A stretch of DNA of 64,000 nt. It comes from Erythrophleum ivorense. Taxonomy: Eukaryota; Streptophyta; Magnoliopsida; Fabales; Fabaceae. The notes beneath the pieces were generated by a model. It made no database searches. It was not told where the DNA came from and was given only the letters and a program-made list of their open reading frames with translations. Every line of letters starts with the position of its first letter. Positions within the stretch are counted from its first letter, which is position 1. Below, piece after piece: positions 10,888 to 20,921 of this stretch. The translations under genes were made by a program, and so were the position numbers. The stretch is from positions 3,929,501 through 3,993,500 of the forward strand of contig JAIUCV010000076.1 in NCBI GenBank assembly GCA_026724425.1. The letters run 5' to 3'.

Positions 10888-11302
10888 CGGTTATTGAGAA
10901 GTCGACCGGTTTGATTTAAGTCGGCTGGTTTTGTCTGGTTTGGGCGAGGGAAGCCCTAGGTCGCGAATAAAAGCCTTGTGGCCGCGCAGAAAGTCACTTT
11001 TTCGAGACAGAGACTTTTCAGAGGTGATTTTGGAGTTTTGTGAGGTTTGGATGCTTGATCTGAGTCTTTGGGTTGTTGTTCATCTTCTACTCCTTCCTTT
11101 CAATCCGTTTCAAGGTGAGTGCGTGACTGTAGGTCCGTTAATCATTAGAAATTGTTTGGTTAGAGATTATTGTTGAGTTTTGCGAGTTGTTCTTGAGCTA
11201 TGGTTGTGATATATTGCTGTTTTATCGATGTGGGGGTTGAATCCTACGATTTTGATTGTTTTTCGCACTGTTCGTAGCTTCTGGTGTCTGGGCGTCGAGC
11301 TG

Positions 11303-11383
11303 GTGTCGACCGACACTCGATGGGTGTCGATCGACACTCAGAAGGCTAGCGTCGATCGACACTCTTGAGGTGTCGGTCGACAC
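11303..11383. promoter_or_regulatory. Palindrome cluster II of LTR copy C
   Basis: Four palindromes start at 11303 (AC), 11324 (AT), 11349 (AT, first arm GCGTCG) and 11370 (GT), spaced 21-25 bp. They lie inside the putative leader intron, between the donor near 11112 and the acceptor near 11573. Confidence 0.6.
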
Positions 11384-12220
11384 TAACCTGGGATGTCAGG
11401 AAACGTGGGTTTTTCCTGACTTGGAGGTTTCTGTTGTTGATTATCGTTCTTGTTGTTGATTATTGTTGATGTATTGTCTAGTGTTTAGTGTTTGACGTAC
11501 TTGGCCTGTAGGCAGGATGATCCACTCACTAAGTATTTATGATAATACTTACGCATCTCTATTCCAATGTGATGCAGGTAACGGCAATGTTCTTCCGCGG
11601 AAAGAGACCGAGAGAAGAGGATGATGAGACTAGGAATTTGATTTTGGCTATCTTGTTTTGGCTAGCAAGGAACTCGTTTCTAGGGTGTTAGTTTTATTTT
11701 CATAATGTAGCAAACCAGGTGTTTAGGTTGCTAGAATTTATTATTGGTTTTATTGGTTATTGGTTTATTTGTTGAACGATTATTTATGATTTAATATTAT
11801 TGATTTCTTTCGAGAATTTCCGCATCGCTAATTAAATCAAAAATAAAAAAGGCTTGGTTGTTTCACTTGGAGCGGCGAAAAATACTTTATCACTTTTATC
11901 GATGATTTCTCACGTTATGGATATACTTATCTTCTGCATGAAAAATCCCAGTCTAATGAATGTCCTAAAGGTGTTCATTGATGAGGTGGAAAGGCAGTTA
12001 GAAAGAAAAATAAAGGTTGTGAGATCTGATAGAGGTGGTGAGTTTTACGGAAAATTCAATGAAAGTGGACAATGTCCTGGTCCATTTGCAAAGCTACTTG
12101 AAAGTAAAGGCATTTGTGCACAGTATACAATGCCTGGTACTCCTCAGCAGAATGGTGTAGCTGAGAGGCGAAATCGTACTCTAATAGAAATGGTTAGGAG
12201 TATGTGGTGAATCTAGAAAG

Positions 12221-14060
12221 GTGGACATCCAAGAAATTCAGGTTGAAGTTTCTTCACCTGTTGTTTCACCTATGACATTTGTTCCTATTGTTGCATCACA
12301 GACAAATAGCACAATAGAACAACACGAGGATGAGCTAATCCCACCAGATGATAATATTATCAATGAACCGGTCACAATTCAAGAAGAGAATAATGCACCA
12401 CAAGAACCATTAAGGCGATCTGAAAGGGAAAGGAGATCTGCCATTTCTAATGATTATGTGGTTTACGCTGTTGAAAGTGAATGTGACTTAAGTATTGATG
12501 ATTACCCGAAGTCATTCCAAGAGGCCCTGGAAAGTGACGATTCTGAAAAATGGTTTAATGCCTCAAAAGAAAATATGAAGTCTATGGGTGATATAAGATT
12601 ATGGGACTTAGTAGAGTTGCCTGACGGTTTCAAGACCGTTGGTTCTAAATGGGTTTATACGATTAAACGCGACTCGAAAGGTGTCATTGACAGATACAAG
12701 GCTTGCCTTGTAGCTAAAGGTTTCACCCAAAAAGATGGCATTGACTACAAAGAGACCTTCTCTCCAGTTTCTAAGAAGGATTCTCTAAGGATTGTTTTGG
12801 CTTTGGTGGCTCAGTATGATCTTGAGCTTCACCAAATGGAGATCTTGAGGAAGAAGTATATATGGACCAACCTGAAGGATTTGTGGTCGAAGGAAAAGAA
12901 CATCTGGTATGTAAGCTGAGAAAGTCAATATATGGACTTAAACAAGCTTCCAGACAATGGTATTTAAAATTTAATGATACCATCACGTCATATGGTTTTG
13001 TAGAGGTCATTGTTGATCGATGTATCTACGTTAAGATCAGTGGGAGCAAATTTATGATGTTAGTCTTATATGTTGATGATATTTTGCTTGCTGCAAATGA
13101 CATGGGAATGTTACATGATGCAAAGAAGTATCTCTCTAAGAACTTTGAAATGAAAGATATGGGTGAGACATCCTATGTGATCGGAATAGAAATATTTCGA
13201 GATAGATCACAAGGTTTGTTAAGTTTGTCTCAGAAAAGATATATTAATAAGATCTTAGAGTGATATATAAAATGGAAAAATGCTCGGCAGGGATAGCTCC
13301 AATTCATAAGGGGGATAAGTTCAGTAAAATGCAATGTCCTAAAAATGAATTGGAACATAAGGAAATGGAAAGAATTCCATATGCATCAGTGGTTGGGAGT
13401 TTGAACTATGTTCAAACATGTACTCGGCCAGATATCACCTTTGTTGTTGGTATGTTGGGTCGATATCAAAGTAATCCTGGAATGGACCACTGGAAGGCTG
13501 CAAAGAAGGTTCTCAGGTACTTGCAAGGCACCAGAGAGCACATGCTTACATTCAGGAGATCCGATCATCTAGAGATCATTGGATATTCAGATTCAGATTA
13601 TGTTGGATGCGTCGATAGCAGAAAATCGATGTTTGGCTATTTGTTCCAATTAGCTGGAGGAGCAGTATCGTGGAAAAGTGGAAAGCGGTCTGTCATTGCT
13701 ACTTCCACTATGGAGGCTGAGTTCGTGGCATGCTTTGAGGCCACAATTCATGCATTGTGGCTGCGGAACTTTATCTCAGGGCTTCAAATTGTCGACAATA
13801 TTGAGAAGCCGCTGAGAATTTATTGTGATAATTCTTCAGCTGTCTTCTTTTCAAAGAATGACAAGTACTCGAAGGGTGCCAAGCACATGGAGATAAAGTA
13901 TTTGTCTGTTAAGAAGAAGTACAGAAACGTAGAGTGTCCTTTGAGCACATAGTAACGGATATGATGGTTGCGGATCCGTTAACTAAAGGACTACCACCCA
14001 AGGCGTTCATTGGCCATATAGAACGTATGGGTATTATAGATAAAGCCTTGCTATTTTAGA
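12221..14060 (+). pseudogene. Copia 1 reverse transcriptase and RNase H remnant
   Basis: The RT N-terminal region (SKWVYTIKRDSKG, YKACLVAKGFTQKDGIDY) is open from 12221 to 12919. A short deletion at about 12840 shifts the frame in the DVKTAFL region, then MDQPEGFVVEGKEHLVCKL and YVDDILLA (catalytic Asp pair, about 13070) follow in another frame. RNase H motifs (GYSDSDYVGC, SWKSGKRSVIATSTMEAEF, IYCDNSSAVF) lie at 13580-13860. A further shift near 13935 precedes the usual DPLTKGL end. The enzyme is not functional. Confidence 0.85.
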
Positions 14061-14401
14061 TATGGAATGCTCATTATGTGTGTGACACTATGAATTCACT
14101 TAAAGTTATGTTTCTGTTTTTTATTAAGTATGTTATTATTAAAGTATGTGTATACACTTATGGTTTATAGATAGCATATGTTTAGTTTGAGAATTAAGGT
14201 TCTTCTCAAATGTAAGGAAACCTATAAAATTATGATTAGTTTGTGATACATGGAAAGAATCATGTCGTTTAATGATGTGTGACCGCCATGATTCAATTAG
14301 TTCTGATTTTATTGTGGTAATTAAGGTTATATGAATTTGATATAAAAGTGCGCATTATTGGTATTAAACTATTAAATTAACACAAAGGTCAAGTGGGAGA
14401 A

Positions 14402-14986
14402 TGTAAGAATATTTATATATTCTTATATATGACCTATGTGTTTTTCAGTTTAATATAAAGATCAAGTTCATATCAAAGTTAATGATTCTAATATAAAAGA
14501 CGATACCGTGATGGATTGTTTTCGATAAAAGACATTAGAATCTGGGTGTGTTGATAACCCTCCCCTTACCTTATTATAAGTCTCATTCTCTTATAAAGTG
14601 GTGGTTACTTAACGAAAGGTTACGTTGGCTTTATATTCGTGATGGTTCATCACAACTCTTAAAATGAGTATAAAAGCCATGCATATGACGTAACGTAAAG
14701 CTACGTTTTCTTCACCGTAAGAAACAAGAACACTTATCAAAGAGAACAAAAAATACAGAGATAAAGGTTTTGATCCCTTGTCCATCAAAAGGGATCACAA
14801 GGAGAAAGGGTCAAAGGGAGGAGAAGATCAATTGAAGTATTGATCTTATAACAAAAGAAGGAAAGCATGGATCAAGGTTAGTGTTGTTTTCTTCTTCTCT
14901 AAGAAACTGATTAGGGTTGGATTAAATCAAGTCTAGATGACCTTGGGATAGATTTCATGAGTAATAGAAATCGTTAAAGTGGTTTA
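14402..14986 (+). repeat. Copia 1 3' LTR
   Basis: This copy starts TGTAAGAATATT and ends GGTTTA, lacking the terminal CA of the 5' copy. It follows a purine-rich tract (GTGGGAGA). It contains a segment of about 20 bp near 14900 that is missing from the 5' LTR. Confidence 0.8.
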
Positions 14987-15011
14987 TGCGATGAGAATTT
15001 TTCATCAGTCT

Positions 15012-15353
15012 TGTTGGAACTTAAAATAATAAGTGAGGTTGAGTCACTTTTCCGGTGTCTTTTCCGGCAAGGTCATTGCCCGGAATTACCGGATTATGAG
15101 CTCATTAGAAAGGTTGTAATATGGAATACAACTTTGAATGCTCATATGATAAATTTGAAGAATTGGTGAATGAGAAATTGTTTGGTCAAAGTATGATGTG
15201 GGAGACATAACAAGTTTTGTCCCACATTGGAAGTGGAGAGATTTTCTCTCTACTATATAATAAGACACATCATGGTTGATGATCAACAACATACATGGAG
15301 TGGAAGATGGACCGACCACGCGCGCACCACCACCACCACCGAGCCGCGTCGGC

Positions 15354-15384
<31 letters not shown>

Positions 15385-15875
15385 GCTTGGGCTTGGGCTT
15401 GGGCAATTGGACCTTCAGTCCATAAGTTAGTTCTTTTTGGGGCATTTCGTTTTGGTTCAGCGAAACATTAAACCGGGGTGCAATGAAACATTGTGCCGGT
15501 TCAATTCGCGCCCTTCCGGTTTATTAAAAACCGAACTCCATCGTCTTCTCCGATTTACTCTGAAATTTTTCAGAAAACAGAAAACAACGTAAAGTTCTAC
15601 ATCTTCCTGCAAGTAAGTCTCGAGAGTATTCATAGAATCTCGCGTTCGCCAGACTACGATTTGGGTGTTGCATATTGTTTTCATATACGGTTTTATCCTG
15701 GGATTCGTAATCGTATCGAACCGTCACACTACGGGCGATTTTTTCGAATTAAGGAAAGAGAGAAATCTCGACTCCGTTTTTCATACGTGTTTTAAGAATC
15801 AGGTTTTATCAATCTTTCTTAATTCATTCTTATTTTTACATTCGGTATTCTCAGTTCCGTTTTTGCGGTCCTACA
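15012..15875 (+). repeat. Copia 2 5' LTR
   Basis: 864-bp LTR. At about 15325-15395 it holds a GC-rich microsatellite of CGTGGT and GGGCTT units that is organised differently in the 3' LTR. A TATA-like TACTATATAATAAG lies at about 15251. Confidence 0.93.
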
Positions 15876-16200
15876 ATCTTAATTCGAAAAATCCGTTCAA
15901 CGCTTACCGCTTGATCGGATTGAGAATTTGCTGAATGTTATTTATCACTTCTTTCTGTTAAAAAACAAAAACGGAGTTTGCGATCTGTGTTACTTATCCG
16001 CGAATCGTTTCTGTATTTTCAAAATATTTTCTGCGTTTCTTAAAAACGTTTCTGCAATTTCCGAAAAACGTTTCTGAAATTTGTTTTTCTTACAAACGTT
16101 TTTGTTTCAACATTCTGTACAAGAATCGTTTCTGTTTCCGCGAAAGAGTTTGCGAAACAAATATCATTATTAATATCACTTCTGTTTTTCTGTTATCAGA
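15876..16200 (+). other. Copia 2 leader
   Basis: A 325-bp untranslated leader between the 5' LTR and the gag start. It contains several spaced CGTTTCTG or ACGTTTCTG motifs (about 16006-16135), a degenerate repeat of roughly 20-30 bp. No canonical TGGTATCAGAGC primer site is present. Confidence 0.5.
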
Positions 16201-17076
16201 ATGGTGGATGATGATGTCAATATGAGTGGGAATGACAACCCTGTTACTGAGACGAATGTTGACTCCGTAGCCAGAGATCTGACCGGAGTTCGTCTGCAAA
16301 CACCGTCTGTTTCCCAAGACAACTATGGGATGTCTCAGTTACCCGCTGCGATGGCACAAGGGTTAATGCCGGAAAAATTCGACGGCAAAGGCTTCAAAAC
16401 GTGGCAGAATAAGATGCTCTTCTACATGAGTAACTTGAACTGCGAGAAGTTTCTGAAGGAGGATCCACCGATCGTTCCACTCGGAAACAAAGACTCTCAC
16501 GTTCTTGCTTCTGTTGATGCATGGAAACATGCAGATTTTGTGTGTAGAGGTTGGATCTTAGGCCGCCTCATTGATCCACTGTATCAAGTATACAGTCAAG
16601 TACGGACTTCTAAGGAACTCTGGTTGGCCTTGGAGAAGAAGTACAAATCTGACGATGCTGGTTGTCAGAAGTTTGCTGTTGCGAAGTTCCTGGAATTCAA
16701 GATGGTGGACTCCAAGCCTATCATGGAACAAGTCGATGCTTTGACTTTGCTGTGCCATGAGATAGCGGCTGAGGGAATGAAAATCTGTGATATTTTTACT
16801 GTCAATTGCTTCATTGAGAAGCTTCCCCCCAGCTGGCAAAGTTTTAAGAACTACCTTAAGCACAAGAAGAAGCCGATGTCTCTCTCTGATGTCATCACAA
16901 GGCTCCAAATGGAGGACAGAAACCGTGCTAATTTCTCTCCCCCGGATCAACACAATGTTAATGTGGCTGAGCACAACAATAACGGGAAAAAGGAAGAGGA
17001 GCTCTTCTCAACAGTCCCTAAAACCGACATCCTCAACAAACTTCAAGAAGGTTGCAAAACCAGGACAGAAGTTTAA
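16201..17076 (+). CDS. Copia 2 gag
   Basis: Gag is the capsid protein of the cytoplasmic virus-like particle. The frame starts MVDDDVNMSGNDNP and contains a UBN2-type gag core from about residue 55 (LMPEKFDGKGFKTWQNKMLF) to about 245 (DVITRLQMEDRN). The real gag sequence continues only to about 16990. After the A5 run at 16987-16991 the biologically sensible reading (basic stretch, zinc knuckle) passes to the next frame, and the residues up to 17076 look out of frame. Either the extra A is a mutation, or expression uses +1 frameshifting, which is unusual for plant Copia elements because they normally use one frame. Confidence 0.85.
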   Translation: MVDDDVNMSGNDNPVTETNVDSVARDLTGVRLQTPSVSQDNYGMSQLPAAMAQGLMPEKFDGKGFKTWQNKMLFYMSNLNCEKFLKEDPPIVPLGNKDSHVLASVDAWKHADFVCRGWILGRLIDPLYQVYSQVRTSKELWLALEKKYKSDDAGCQKFAVAKFLEFKMVDSKPIMEQVDALTLLCHEIAAEGMKICDIFTVNCFIEKLPPSWQSFKNYLKHKKKPMSLSDVITRLQMEDRNRANFSPPDQHNVNVAEHNNNGKKEEELFSTVPKTDILNKLQEGCKTRTEV

Positions 17077-20000
17077 AGGGAAATGTCACAATTGTGGCAA
17101 ACTGGGTCACAAGTCTGATGTCTGCAGGAGCAAACCCAAGGGTAACAAAAAGGCTGAAGCTAACATCACTGAAGAAGAGATGTGTGCGGTTGTGAACGAA
17201 GTAAACATGGTCGATGACAATCCCAAGGAATGGTGGTATGACACTGGAGCAACCACTCACATCTGCACTGATAGGTCGATGTTCACAACTTATCAGAAAA
17301 GCAAAACAGAGGAGCAGCTGTTCATGGGAAACACAGCCTTCTCGAAGATCGAAGGTCGCAGCAAGGTGGTTCTGAAGCTGACTTCAGGACGTGAGCTGTC
17401 ACTCACCAACGTCAAGCACGTGCCGGACATGAGGAAGAACCTAGTTTCAGGAACTCTCTTGAGCAAGGCAGGATTCAGCGTCAACCTCGAAGCTGACAAA
17501 TTAATCCTTAGGAAGAATGGGGTTTATTTGGGAAGGGGTTTTGAAAAAGGAGGACTTGTCAAGTTGTGTGTTACGACAGTCCTCCGTACTGATAAAGTTA
17601 CAAACCTTAATGGTGTAATTGCTGACAATGCTATTAATAATAATTCTGTTGTTTATTTGGTTGAATCTTTTAATGTTTGGCATGAAAGATTAGGCCACGT
17701 GAATTATAAATCCATACAAAGGTTAATGAATTTGAACCTTATTCCAAAAGTGAAAGCACCAAAAGATAAATGTGAAGTTTGTGTACAATCTAAACTCACA
17801 AAAACCCCATCGTCTCAAGTACATAGAGAAACAGAACCTCTTGGTTTAATACACACAGATCTCTGCGATCTGAAATTTATACAAACTAGAGGTGGTAAAA
17901 AGTATTTTGTGACATTCATTGATGATCATACAAAATATTGTTATGTATACTTGTTACGTAGCAAAGATGAAGCTTTGTCTAAATTCAAGGAGTATAAACT
18001 TGAAGTTGAAAACCAACTAGGTAAAACTATTAAAATAGTTCGAAGTGATAGAGGAGGTGAGTATGATGGTCCATTTAATGACTTTTGCCAACAAAATGGC
18101 ATCATACATCAAACCACAGCTCCCTATTCCCCAGAATCTAACGGAGTTGCGGAACGAAAAAACCGAACTCTCAAAGAAATGATGAATGCAATGCTGCAGG
18201 AATCGGGATCACCCCGGTCAATGTGGGGGGAAGCTTTGCTTACTACGAACTATATCCTCAACAGAATTCCACATAAAGTTACTGGCAAGACGCCATATGA
18301 ACTTTGGAAAGGTATGTTACCTTCGTACAAATACCTCAAAGTGTGGGGGTGCCTTGCAAAAGTCGCAGTACCACCTCCGAAAAAGGTCACGATTGGACCT
18401 AAAACAGTTGACTGTATTTTCATAGGATATGCACACAACAGTAGTGCCTATCGGTTTCTGGTTCACAAATCTGATATACCTGATATCCATGTCAACACAG
18501 TAATGGAATCACGGAATGCATCGTTCTTTGAAAATATTTTTCCTTGGGACGATAAGAAATGTCAGAAAAGGACACTTGAACAACGGGAAACGAGCTTCCC
18601 AACAGATCAGACTAGTACTTCTATAATTTCAACACATGGTGGAGAAAACATAGAAGATGAACCTCGACGTAGTAAACGAGCTCGTAAGGAAAAATCATTT
18701 GGTGATGATTTTCTGGTTTTTCTTATAGAGAATGCACCGCGAACCTACGCAGAAGCCATGTCTATACCAGACGCACCTTATTGGAAGGAAGCTGTGAATA
18801 GTGAGATTGATTCACTTTTGCAACATCATACATATGAGATTTGTGATTTACCCGAAGGGTGTAAAGCACTAGGATGTAGATGGATTTTCACAACGAAAAT
18901 GACAATCGAAGGTCTTATAAATGTATATAAGGCTAGGCTTGTGGTTCAAGGTTACAGACAAAAAGAAGGTCTGGACTTCTTTGACACATATTCTCCAGTA
19001 ACGCGTATAACCTCAATTAGAATTTTGGTTAGTATTGCAGCGTTAAGAGGCCTGGAAATATATCAAATGGATGTCAAAACTGCATTTCTACATGGAGATC
19101 TCGAAGAAGAGATTTACATGAAACAACCTGAAGGTTTTGTGATTCCTGGACAAGAACACAAAGTTTGTCGACTTATCAAATCATTGTATGGGCTTAAACA
19201 AGCTCCAAAACAATGGCATGAAAAATTTGATAATGTGATGATGTCAAATGGTTTCACCATTAACGAATGTGATAAATGCATATACATCAAAGATACTCCC
19301 TACGGATATGTTTTGTTGTGTTTGTATGTTGATGACATGCTCATTATTGGCAGCAATAAAGACATGATTAATCAAACTAAAAGTTTACTTAATCGTAACT
19401 TTGAAATGAAAGATCTGGGTTTAGCTGATGTTATTCTCGGTATTCAGATTCACCGACATGCCGGAGGAATAATCTTATCACAATCACATTATGCTCAAAA
19501 GATACTTGATCGGTTTAAAAACTATTCAAGTGGAACTGCAAAAACTCCAATTGACCCTCATATTCATCTGACTAAAAACTCAGGAGCTGGAGTCTCTCAG
19601 CTGGAATATGCACGAGTAATTGGAAGTCTAATGTACTTAACGAATTGTACTAGACCCGATCTAGCACATGCAGTAAACATACTAAGTCGTTATACAAGTA
19701 ACCCAGGACATAAACATTGGAAAGCTATCACGAGAGTATTGGATTACCTACGTTATTCCAAAGATTATAGTCTACACTATGGTAAAGAACCCGGAGTTAT
19801 GGAAGGATACAGCGACGCAAACTGGATTGCGGACTCCAAAAACTCAAAATCCACAAGTGGATATGTCTTTACACTTGGAGGTGCAGCAGTGTCCTGGAAA
19901 TCTACAAAACAAACCGTGATAGCCACTTCCACAATGGAATATGAATTTATCGCCCTTGATAAATGTGCTCAAGAAGCAGAATGGCTTCGCAATTTTTTGG

Positions 20001-20287
20001 AAAATATCCCCATGTGGGAGAAACCAGTGCCAGCATTACGTGTACACTGTGATAGTCAATCAGCTATCTCTCGGGCACTGAATAATAATTATAATGGTAA
20101 GTCTCGACACATTCGACGACGTCATAAAACCATTAGAAACTTGATCTCTACTGGAGTACTCACGATATATTATATCAAATCTGCCGATAACCTAGCTGAT
20201 CCATTCACTAAAGGTTTGGCAAGAGATCAAGTAATTAAATCATCTAGAGGAATGGGTTTACAAGCCTATAGAAAAGATGCGACTTGA
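16988..20287 (+). CDS. Copia 2 zinc knuckle plus pol polyprotein
   Basis: This single open frame of about 1,100 codons holds, in order: zinc knuckle CHNCGKLGHKSDVC (about 17084), protease YDTGATTHIC (about 17237), integrase HHCC (HERLGHVNYKS, CEVCVQSKL; 17680-17800), integrase core Asp-Asp-Glu (HTDLCDL, RSDRGGEYDG, ESNGVAERKNRTL; 17850-18170), reverse transcriptase (YKARLVVQGY, DVKTAFLHGDLEEEIYM, YVDD at about 19325) and RNase H (GYSDANW, STMEYEFIALD, HCDSQSAI; 19800-20060), ending DPFTKGLARDQV. All catalytic motifs I can check are present, so the enzyme set looks intact. It lacks its own start codon near gag and depends on passage from the gag frame. Confidence 0.93.
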   Translation, partial: KRKRSSSQQSLKPTSSTNFKKVAKPGQKFKGKCHNCGKLGHKSDVCRSKPKGNKKAEANITEEEMCAVVNEVNMVDDNPKEWWYDTGATTHICTDRSMFTTYQKSKTEEQLFMGNTAFSKIEGRSKVVLKLTSGRELSLTNVKHVPDMRKNLVSGTLLSKAGFSVNLEADKLILRKNGVYLGRGFEKGGLVKLCVTTVLRTDKVTNLNGVIADNAINNNSVVYLVESFNVWHERLGHVNYKSIQRLMNLNLIPKVKAPKDKCEVCVQSKLTKTPSSQVHRETEPLGLIHTDLCDLKFIQTRGGKKYFVTFIDDHTKYCYVYLLRSKDEALSKFKEYKLEVENQLGKTIKIVRSDRGGEYDGPFNDFCQQNGIIHQTTAPYSPESNGVAERKNRTLKEMMNAMLQESGSPRSMWGEALLTTNYILNRIPHKVTGKTPYELWKGMLPSYKYLKVWGCLAKVAVPPPKKVTIGPKTVDCIFIGYAHNSSAYRFLVHKSDIPDIHVNTVMESRNASFFENIFPWDDKKCQKRTLEQRETSFPTDQTSTSIISTHGGENIEDEPRRSKRARKEKSFGDDFLVFLIENAPRTYAEAMSIPDAPYWKEAVNSEIDSLLQHHTYEICDLPEGCKALGCRWIFTTKMTIEGLINVYKARLVVQGYRQKEGLDFFDTYSPVTRITSIRILVSIAALRGLEIYQMDVKTAFLHGDLEEEIYMKQPEGFVIPGQEHKVCRLIKSLYGLKQAPKQWHEKFDNVMMSNGFTINECDKCIYIKDTPYGYVLLCLYVDDMLIIGSNKDMINQTKSLLNRNFEMKDLGLADVILGIQIHRHAGGIILSQSHYAQKILDRFKNYSSGTAKTPIDPHIHLTKNSGAGVSQLEYARVIGSLMYLTNCTRPDLAHAVNILSRYTSNPGHKHWKAITRVLDYLRYSKDYSLHYGKEPGVMEGYSDANWIADSKNSKSTSGYVFTLGGAAVSWKSTKQTVIATSTMEYEFIALDKCAQEAEWLRNFLENIPMWEKPVPALRVHCDSQSAISRALNNNYNGKSRHIRRRHKTIRNLISTGVLTIYYIKSADNLADPFTKGLARDQVIKSSRGMGLQAYRKDAT

Positions 20288-20921
20288 TGGTAACCCCACC
20301 TACATGACTGGAGATCCCAAGACATAGGTTCAAAGGGAGAACAACTTCAAGTTAAATCGATGGACACTGTGAGATTAGTTTCTCTACCCAGTTCCTGGAA
20401 TGTTGAAACAGTGTTAAACCTGTAAGTAAATACGGATAAGCATATTGCTTTTAATGATTCTATAGCTTAATACAATGGAGTAGTGCAGGATACTTCCAAA
20501 ATTAAGTTAATAGCAGATCACCTAGTGAGTGTGAAATGCGGCCGTTTCTAGGAGAATGAAGGAAAGGCTATATTCTCCAAGTTCACTCATGATAACCAGG
20601 CAAGTTCAGGGCCAAAATGAACACAATAGAGAACAAGGTTCTATGAGAAAATGAAGCTGTGTTATAGCTGTTGTCTAGTTTTACATCAAACTCCGGGAGG
20701 TTCAAGGCATCATGTCCACCTTCTGGCCAAGTAATTCCGACAGCTACTAACTACGAGTGGTTCAAAGCTGAAAAATTGCTACCAACTCAGATACAGTAAT
20801 TTTTCGTAATACTCTCGAAAAGTCCGTCTGTCTGTCTAGTTAACTAAGTTAGTCTATTCAGTAGAGTCTTAGAGTATATCGAGTCATATGTTTAGAGGTA
20901 ATTTCTATTCATGTGGGGGAT
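20288..20921 (+). other. Copia 2 3' untranslated region and polypurine tract
   Basis: About 630 bp of non-coding sequence follow the pol stop. It ends in the polypurine tract GTGGGGGA (20913-20920) that would prime plus-strand synthesis. Nothing else recognisable. Confidence 0.6.

Larger units (their letters stand above)
10549..11865 (+). mobile_element. Solo Gypsy LTR (palindrome-bearing family), copy C
   Basis: 1317 bp starting TGTAACATCCGTGAACC and ending CTTGGTTGTTTCA, with exact TSD CTTGG on both sides (10544-10548 and 11866-11870). It interrupts the Copia 1 integrase. It carries eight good GTGTCG-NN-CGACAC palindromes (10741, 10766, 10851, 10874, 11303, 11324, 11349, 11370; the seventh starts GC) plus a decayed one near 10582. 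A likely core promoter (GCGAATAAAAGCC, about 10963), splice donor (CAAGGTGAGTGCG, about 11112) and acceptor (GATGCAGGTAAC, about 11573) are present. I infer it arose by LTR-LTR recombination of a full element. Confidence 0.93.
9841..12210 (+). pseudogene. Copia 1 protease and integrase remnant, split by a solo LTR
   Basis: The protease motif LDSGATTHVS is at about 9910. The integrase HHCC zinc-binding part (RLGHISKERMMWLV, then CIDCIKGKQTKH) spans 10340-10460, with a TAA stop before it. The catalytic core begins ELIHTDICGPFDAPSW (first Asp) and is broken at 10548 by a 1317-bp solo LTR. It resumes at 11866-12210 with a shifted frame, VRSDRGGEFYGKF (second Asp) and QQNGVAERRNRTL (Glu). The integrase C-terminus after VRSMW is deleted. 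Confidence 0.85.
7522..14986 (+). mobile_element. Decayed Copia retrotransposon (Copia 1) with nested solo LTR
   Basis: The 5' LTR (7522-8083) and 3' LTR (14402-14986) both begin TGTAAGAATATT. A primer binding site (TTGGTAGCAGAGCC, about 8085-8098) follows the 5' LTR. The internal order is gag, protease, integrase, RT, RNase H, as in Copia. The element is inactive: it has stops and frameshifts throughout, a solo Gypsy LTR inside integrase (10549-11865), a deletion removing the integrase C-terminus and linker near 12207, and a short deletion at about 12840. The left flank is TTGTA; no matching TSD is seen on the right, where the last two bases of the LTR also seem lost, so the right border has suffered a small deletion. 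Confidence 0.9.

Noticed and set aside
10741..11383. CRISPR-like array
   Set aside because: Short palindromes at 20-25 bp spacing superficially resemble an array, but this is plant nuclear DNA, the palindromes have variable centres, spacers are not unique and there are no cas genes.
15086..15445. Thr/Pro/Lys-rich ORFs in the Copia 2 LTRs (also 20996-21426)
   Set aside because: They are translations of the GC-rich LTR microsatellite in various frames; no domain, and length changes with the repeat.
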